This document shows positions 55,055 to 58,503 of a DNA stretch of 58,503 bases, in pieces. Both the position numbers and the translations under genes were made by a program. A model generated the notes under the pieces. That model did not search any database. It saw only the letters and a program-made list of their open reading frames with translations, and was not told where the DNA came from. Source of the stretch: Kofleriaceae bacterium. GTDB taxonomy: Bacteria; Myxococcota_A; Polyangia; Haliangiales; Haliangiaceae. Each line of letters starts with the position of its first letter. The first letter of the stretch is position 1. The DNA lies in NCBI GenBank assembly GCA_024762925.1, contig JANTGM010000029.1, positions 1 through 58,503 of the forward strand, in the 5' to 3' direction.

Positions 55055-55528
55055 CTACCAAGCGCCGGGGGATTCGCTGCAAACAGAACGTCGGCACTTC
55101 GCGGCTCTGGGACAGGCGACGTTTAGGTCATAGACATCATGATCGATGACGTATTGCGTACCACCACTCCCCCGACTGTGATCATACTTCTCGATTCTCG
55201 CCCACCCCGTGTTGTAGTCAGCAGCCGACCAAATCGCTTCTCCGAGGTCGGCGTTGAAAACCTGAGAGTCCCATGGCCAATACAGCAGTGCGTGATAGTG
55301 AGGCACTCCGCGACGTTGTGGTTCTGTACCCCACGCCACGATGACATGATCCCGGATAACCCTTTGAGCAATGAAACAAAGCCACCTACGGAAAGCTCTC
55401 TCGGCGGTGAAGGCTGTTGCATCCTTGAAGGTCAGGTGGGCAATCCATCGCCACCTGCGATAATCATATACAAAGTCCCCCATTGCTTCGGTCGCTCGGC
55501 GAGCGAGAGGATTGTGCTGGTTGGCCAT
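55055..55528 (-). CDS. HUH-type replication protein-like
   Basis: A 157-residue protein with WIAHLTFKDATAF, then VPHYHALLYWPWDS (HYH, the HUH-like metal site) and later KYDHSRGSGGTQYVIDHDVYD, where a conserved Tyr could be the DNA-nicking residue. This matches rolling-circle Rep-like proteins of small phages and plasmids. It is smaller than most Reps, so it could be a truncated or satellite-type Rep. It follows the helix-turn-helix gene by 2 bp. Confidence 0.7.
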   Translation of the reverse strand: MANQHNPLARRATEAMGDFVYDYRRWRWIAHLTFKDATAFTAERAFRRWLCFIAQRVIRDHVIVAWGTEPQRRGVPHYHALLYWPWDSQVFNADLGEAIWSAADYNTGWARIEKYDHSRGSGGTQYVIDHDVYDLNVACPRAAKCRRSVCSESPGAW

Positions 55529-55530
55529 GC

Positions 55531-55818
55531 CTACCGTGGGGACTCCGTGTATGAAGCCAGGTCGAGCAAATCGCCTACACGAAATCGGAGCCGCCTACCT
55601 ATCCTGCGAGCAGGTAGATTCCCTCGGGAAGCAGCTTTGCGAGTTGCAGCTTCCGTCATGCCCATTATCGAAGCGGCCTCCTCGACCGAGACGAGTTTGT
55701 CCGGATTGAGGCGGCGAGAATCGCTCAGCTCAGACCGAACAATGGCGGCTAGCCACGGTTTCAGGTGCTCCTCAAAGAGGGTACGCAGTGCACGATATTG
55801 GTCGATACCTTGTCGCAT
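55531..55818 (-). CDS. Excisionase-like helix-turn-helix protein
   Basis: 95 residues. The C-terminal half is a MerR/excisionase-type HTH_17 domain: LVSVEEAASIMGMTEAATRKAASRGNLPARRIGRRLRFRVGDLLDL (shortened: VSVEEAASIMG ... RRLRFRVGDLL). Such proteins help excision or regulate small elements. It directly precedes the Rep-like gene. Confidence 0.75.
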   Translation of the reverse strand: MRQGIDQYRALRTLFEEHLKPWLAAIVRSELSDSRRLNPDKLVSVEEAASIMGMTEAATRKAASRGNLPARRIGRRLRFRVGDLLDLASYTESPR

Positions 55819-55876
55819 TTGAGAAGACTAGACGCGACTAGCGGAACGTCCCAACCTACGAAAGTCTACCGAGCAT

Positions 55877-56437
55877 CTACGGACACCGAATATGCCGATG
55901 CCGGAGTTGCTCTATACGGGCGATCGCAGAACCGACAGATTGCTCACTAAACGGATCGACAGCATTGGGATCGACGCCTAACGCACTAGCGATGTGCACA
56001 ATCTCCCGGATGGAGAATTGTGTTGGCGCTGCATCACGGAGGGAACAAACAAAACTCGCCCAGTCCATGAGCTTTGGACGGCCTCCGCTGGCGGGCGAAT
56101 CGGTCGCTCTTTGGAAATCGCGGGCACTGAGTGCCTCGGACAGAGCTGGGCGAATCATTCGATCCCCGAGGGGAACTGACGACATGGAATCAAAAATGCG
56201 CTGATGCTCAAGCATCGCCGGAGTAGGAACCTCGCTTCCAAGTCCCAAGGCGATGCGCAATCCATGCAAGTCATGAGTCGTCCGCGCTGTAGATTCTATT
56301 TCATGGACCACGGCTTGCGCACCAGCCCATCGCCGCCCGGTGCCATCTGCACGCATGGAGGACCTACTTCCCGTTGTCACAAGGGCAGGCAGCTCGCTTC
56401 TAAAGTTGTGACCACTTGGCTTTCGTCCTCGGCTCAT
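55877..56437 (-). CDS. Hypothetical protein of the integrative element
   Basis: 186 residues starting MSRGRKPSGHNFRSELPALV. A central motif GGRPKLMDWASFVCSLRDAAPTQFSIREIVHIASALG suggests DNA binding, but no family is known to me. It lies between the helix-turn-helix gene and the intergenic region before the recombinase. Confidence 0.5.
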   Translation of the reverse strand: MSRGRKPSGHNFRSELPALVTTGSRSSMRADGTGRRWAGAQAVVHEIESTARTTHDLHGLRIALGLGSEVPTPAMLEHQRIFDSMSSVPLGDRMIRPALSEALSARDFQRATDSPASGGRPKLMDWASFVCSLRDAAPTQFSIREIVHIASALGVDPNAVDPFSEQSVGSAIARIEQLRHRHIRCP

Positions 56438-56600
56438 TCGTCGAAAGTCCCAAACACGCCGCGTAGTGTCCAGCGTTGTCCCTCATGGTTGGACGGCAGA
56501 GGCTTTCGTAGGTTTGGTCGTCTTCGGTGACCTGCCAAAAGAAGACTTATGAGATTTGAGCCACACGCACTTAGCACCAGAGCTAGTTGCACGCATCAGA

Positions 56601-56660
56601 ACAACTCGCAACCTCCGCTTGGCACCCTTGATGCGAGTTGTATCGTTCGCAACAACTCGC
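56601..56660. promoter_or_regulatory. Three ACAACTCGC sites upstream of the small gene/recombinase
   Basis: ACAACTCGC at 56601-56609, its inverse GCGAGTTGT at 56633-56641 and again ACAACTCGC at 56652-56660. They are 14-73 bp before the GTG start at 56674 and may be operators for the integration module. Confidence 0.5.
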
Positions 56661-56673
56661 GAGGAGCATCATC

Positions 56674-56895
56674 GTGAGTTCAAAACGTAACGGATCTCGT
56701 TCACAGAGATTCTGGCGACTCAGAGATGGGGCCGTCGCGAGCAAAGAGACTTGTCGCGAACGAGACGCAAACCTAGTCGGCTTTTTCAAGGTGCTACTTG
56801 AGTGGCAAGCCCACGACGAGAAAGAGAATGAGGTAGCTGATGAGAGCAAAGTACGAGATATTGTTGATAGTGGCTATGGCGAAGGAAAGCGATGA
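56674..56895 (+). CDS. Small protein upstream of the serine recombinase
   Basis: 73 residues from GTG 56674, which has GAGGAG 8 nt upstream. It is very basic at the N-terminus (SSKRNGSRSQRFWRLRDG) and acidic at the C-terminus (HDEKENEVADESKVRDIVDS). Its stop overlaps the recombinase ATG (ATGA). Possible directionality factor or DNA-binding helper. Confidence 0.65.
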   Translation: MSSKRNGSRSQRFWRLRDGAVASKETCRERDANLVGFFKVLLEWQAHDEKENEVADESKVRDIVDSGYGEGKR

Positions 56896-58448
56896 GTAGC
56901 AGCCAACCAATTAGGCCGGTGATTTACGCCCGAGTCTCATCCAAGGAGCAAGAGAGAGAAGGTTTCTCCATCGATGCCCAGCTTCGCCTGTTGCACGAGT
57001 ACGCGGTCAAGCACGGATACCTTGTCGATAAGGAGTTCATCGACTCCGAGACGGCCAAGAGCACGGGGAGAACCAGTTTTAACGAGATGGTCGAATTCTT
57101 CGACAAGAATAAGAAGATCCACAGCGTGCTACTGGTTGAGAAAACTGACCGGCTCTATCGAAACCTCAAAGACTACGTGACGGTCGATGACCTCGACCTG
57201 ACCATCCACTTGGTGAAAGAAGGGGCGATTCTCGCGCCTAATTCACGGTCCGGCGAGAAGTTCATGCACGGCATTAAGGTCTTGATGGCCAAGAACTACA
57301 TCGACAATCTCTCCGAGGAAACCAAGAAGGGAATGCGCGAGAAGGCTGAGCAAGGCCATTGGCCATCCCGAGCCCCCCACGGCTACCGCAATGTTGTCGG
57401 TCCCCACGGGAAGAAGTTGATCGAGCCCGATCCTGAGACGGCCCCAATAATCAGGGGGCTATTCGAGTGGTTCGCTGCTGGGAAGCACTCAACACGGGAT
57501 GCCACACGGAAACTTCAAGACGACGGGCTGGTCTTCCGCAAGGGCAAAGGCGACCTGCCCAAGTCAACCGTCCATCAGATGCTACGCAATCCGATCTACA
57601 TGGGCGAATTCGATTGGACGGGCACTCGCTACAAGGGCAAACACGAACCACTTGTCTCACGCGAGCTTTGGGATCGGGTCCAAGACATTCTGACTGGGCG
57701 CTTCGCGACCAGGCAGAAGAAGACCAGACATGACTTCGCTTTCTCACGGCTCATCGAATGTGGCCACTGTGGATGCGGCATGGTTGGTGAAATCCAGAAG
57801 AAGAAGTACATCTACTACCACTGCACCGGCTATCGTGGAAAATGCCCCGAGCCCTACACTCGCGAAGAAGTTCTTGAAGAGCGATTCGCGGAGGTGCTGC
57901 GCGGACTCACCTTCGACAAAGAGATCCTAGCTTGGGTGGCACAGGCACTACGAGAGAGCCACCGCGACGAGAAGAAGTGCCACGATGATGCCGTTAGGCG
58001 GCTTCAAGACCAGTACAACAAGCTCCAAAACCGGATCGATACGGCCTACGAAGACAAACTCGACGAGCGGATCAGCACGTCCTACTTTGACAAGTTGGCC
58101 AGAGGGTGGCGTGGAGAGCAGGACCGGCTTCTCCGCTCGATCCAGCAGCACCAAAACGCGAACCAGACCTACCTAGAGGAAGGTGTCGCACTGCTCGAAC
58201 TCGCTCACAAAGCCCATGAGCTGTTCCAGAAGCAGGAACCAAAGGAGAAACGCCGCCTTCTAGACTTCGTACTCTCGAACTCCTCTTGGGCCAATGGTGA
58301 GCTGTCGGTGACATACAGACAACCGTTCGACATCATTGCCGAGGCGACGGCCCGAAACGACGAAGAGGCCACCACGATTGGCGACCCCTTGGTCAATACT
58401 GAGATTTGGCTCCGGCAGACGGGCTTGAACCGCCGACCTAGTGATTAA
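56892..58448 (+). CDS. Large serine recombinase (integrase), ending inside a tRNA gene
   Basis: A 518-residue recombinase: resolvase domain with the catalytic Ser in VIYARVSSKEQEREGFSIDAQ-type start (YARVSSKEQ, Ser15), E helix, then the recombinase domain (GYRNVVGPHGKK, HQMLRNPIYMGEF), a zinc ribbon (CGHCGCGM ... HCTGYRGKC) and a coiled-coil C-terminus. The last codons, IWLRQTGLNRRPSD, are the reverse strand of the tRNA-Asn gene, so the stop TAA lies in the tRNA's middle. This means integration fused the gene to the tRNA 3' end. The gene is likely active. Confidence 0.92.
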   Translation: MSSSQPIRPVIYARVSSKEQEREGFSIDAQLRLLHEYAVKHGYLVDKEFIDSETAKSTGRTSFNEMVEFFDKNKKIHSVLLVEKTDRLYRNLKDYVTVDDLDLTIHLVKEGAILAPNSRSGEKFMHGIKVLMAKNYIDNLSEETKKGMREKAEQGHWPSRAPHGYRNVVGPHGKKLIEPDPETAPIIRGLFEWFAAGKHSTRDATRKLQDDGLVFRKGKGDLPKSTVHQMLRNPIYMGEFDWTGTRYKGKHEPLVSRELWDRVQDILTGRFATRQKKTRHDFAFSRLIECGHCGCGMVGEIQKKKYIYYHCTGYRGKCPEPYTREEVLEERFAEVLRGLTFDKEILAWVAQALRESHRDEKKCHDDAVRRLQDQYNKLQNRIDTAYEDKLDERISTSYFDKLARGWRGEQDRLLRSIQQHQNANQTYLEEGVALLELAHKAHELFQKQEPKEKRRLLDFVLSNSSWANGELSVTYRQPFDIIAEATARNDEEATTIGDPLVNTEIWLRQTGLNRRPSD

Positions 58449-58482
58449 CAGTCACCCGCTCTACCAACTGAGCTATGCCGGA
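58407..58482 (-). tRNA. tRNA-Asn (GTT)
   Basis: The 76-nt sequence read on the minus strand has the acceptor TCCGGCA...TGCCGGA, D-arm TAGCTCAGTTGGTAGAGC, the anticodon loop CTGTTAATC with anticodon GTT, T-arm GGTTCAAGCC and an encoded 3' CCA. It is the insertion target of the integrative element; the 3' end of the tRNA is also the end of the recombinase gene. Confidence 0.97.
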
Positions 58483-58503
58483 ATGCTGCGGATTTCTATG
58501 AGA

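Overview
The window is a patchwork accessory region, roughly 55-60% G+C by eye, from a deltaproteobacterium-like organism, most likely Myxococcota or a relative. The signs are many cysteine-rich lipoproteins, a MYXO-CTERM-like tail, DUF3570/DUF4266 and GH114 proteins, and CxxCH lipoproteins. Three heavy-metal RND efflux systems, a CadA-type P-ATPase, a mercury cluster and a tRNA-Asn-linked integrative element dominate it. No housekeeping block apart from the tRNA was seen.

1-8.4 kb: a MarR regulator with a cytochrome-c'-like lipoprotein, a cysteine-repeat lipoprotein, a GH114-like lipoprotein, then a minus-strand mercury locus. It has two promoters with near-identical mer-type operators (TTGACT, a 16-20 bp palindrome, then a -10). 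One drives merR, a [2Fe-2S]-type metallochaperone, and a lipoprotein that joins a heavy-metal-associated (HMA) domain to a thioredoxin domain. In that lipoprotein both cysteines of the HMA CxxC motif are TGA codons, with a plausible bacterial SECIS hairpin just downstream, so I predict a UxxU selenoprotein. The other promoter drives an ECF sigma factor, a zinc-finger anti-sigma-like membrane protein and a MerT-MerP fusion. No mercuric reductase is present.

8.4-16.5 kb: a small lipoprotein, a second ECF sigma factor, a GNAT acetyltransferase, a SAM methyltransferase, a dead IS3 copy, an IS66-type transposase with remnants, and a probable surface protein. 16.5-43.9 kb, all minus strand: czcCBA-1 with an ArsR regulator; czcCBA-2; a CusCBA-type system whose operon starts with an FG-GAP protein, DUF4266, DUF3570, a CxxxxCH lipoprotein and a Reeler-like CxxCH protein; then DUF2231 and DUF3347 proteins. 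A small secreted Cys/His-rich protein lies by each czc cluster and another by the cus/cadA region. 44-46.4 kb: cadA, preceded by a czcA 3' fragment. A matching czcA fragment at 11.1 kb ends at exactly the codon where this one begins, in the orientation expected from one 33-kb inversion.

46.4-58.5 kb: nested island remnants (a truncated secreted protein, a large-serine-recombinase tail, a frameshifted NAAA-like amidase with TGA at its nucleophile codon), then a more intact integrative element. The element carries a coupled HEPN/DUF5677-like plus nuclease-like pair, a HUH Rep-like protein, a helix-turn-helix protein, a small GTG-start gene and a serine recombinase whose last codons are the 3' half of a tRNA-Asn gene.

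Intergenic DNA is full of dispersed repeats, including arrays of stem-loops with exactly 3-nt loops. In combined function, the efflux pumps, CadA, MerTP and metallochaperones suggest resistance to mercury, zinc/cadmium/cobalt and copper/silver; this is inferred from families, not tested.
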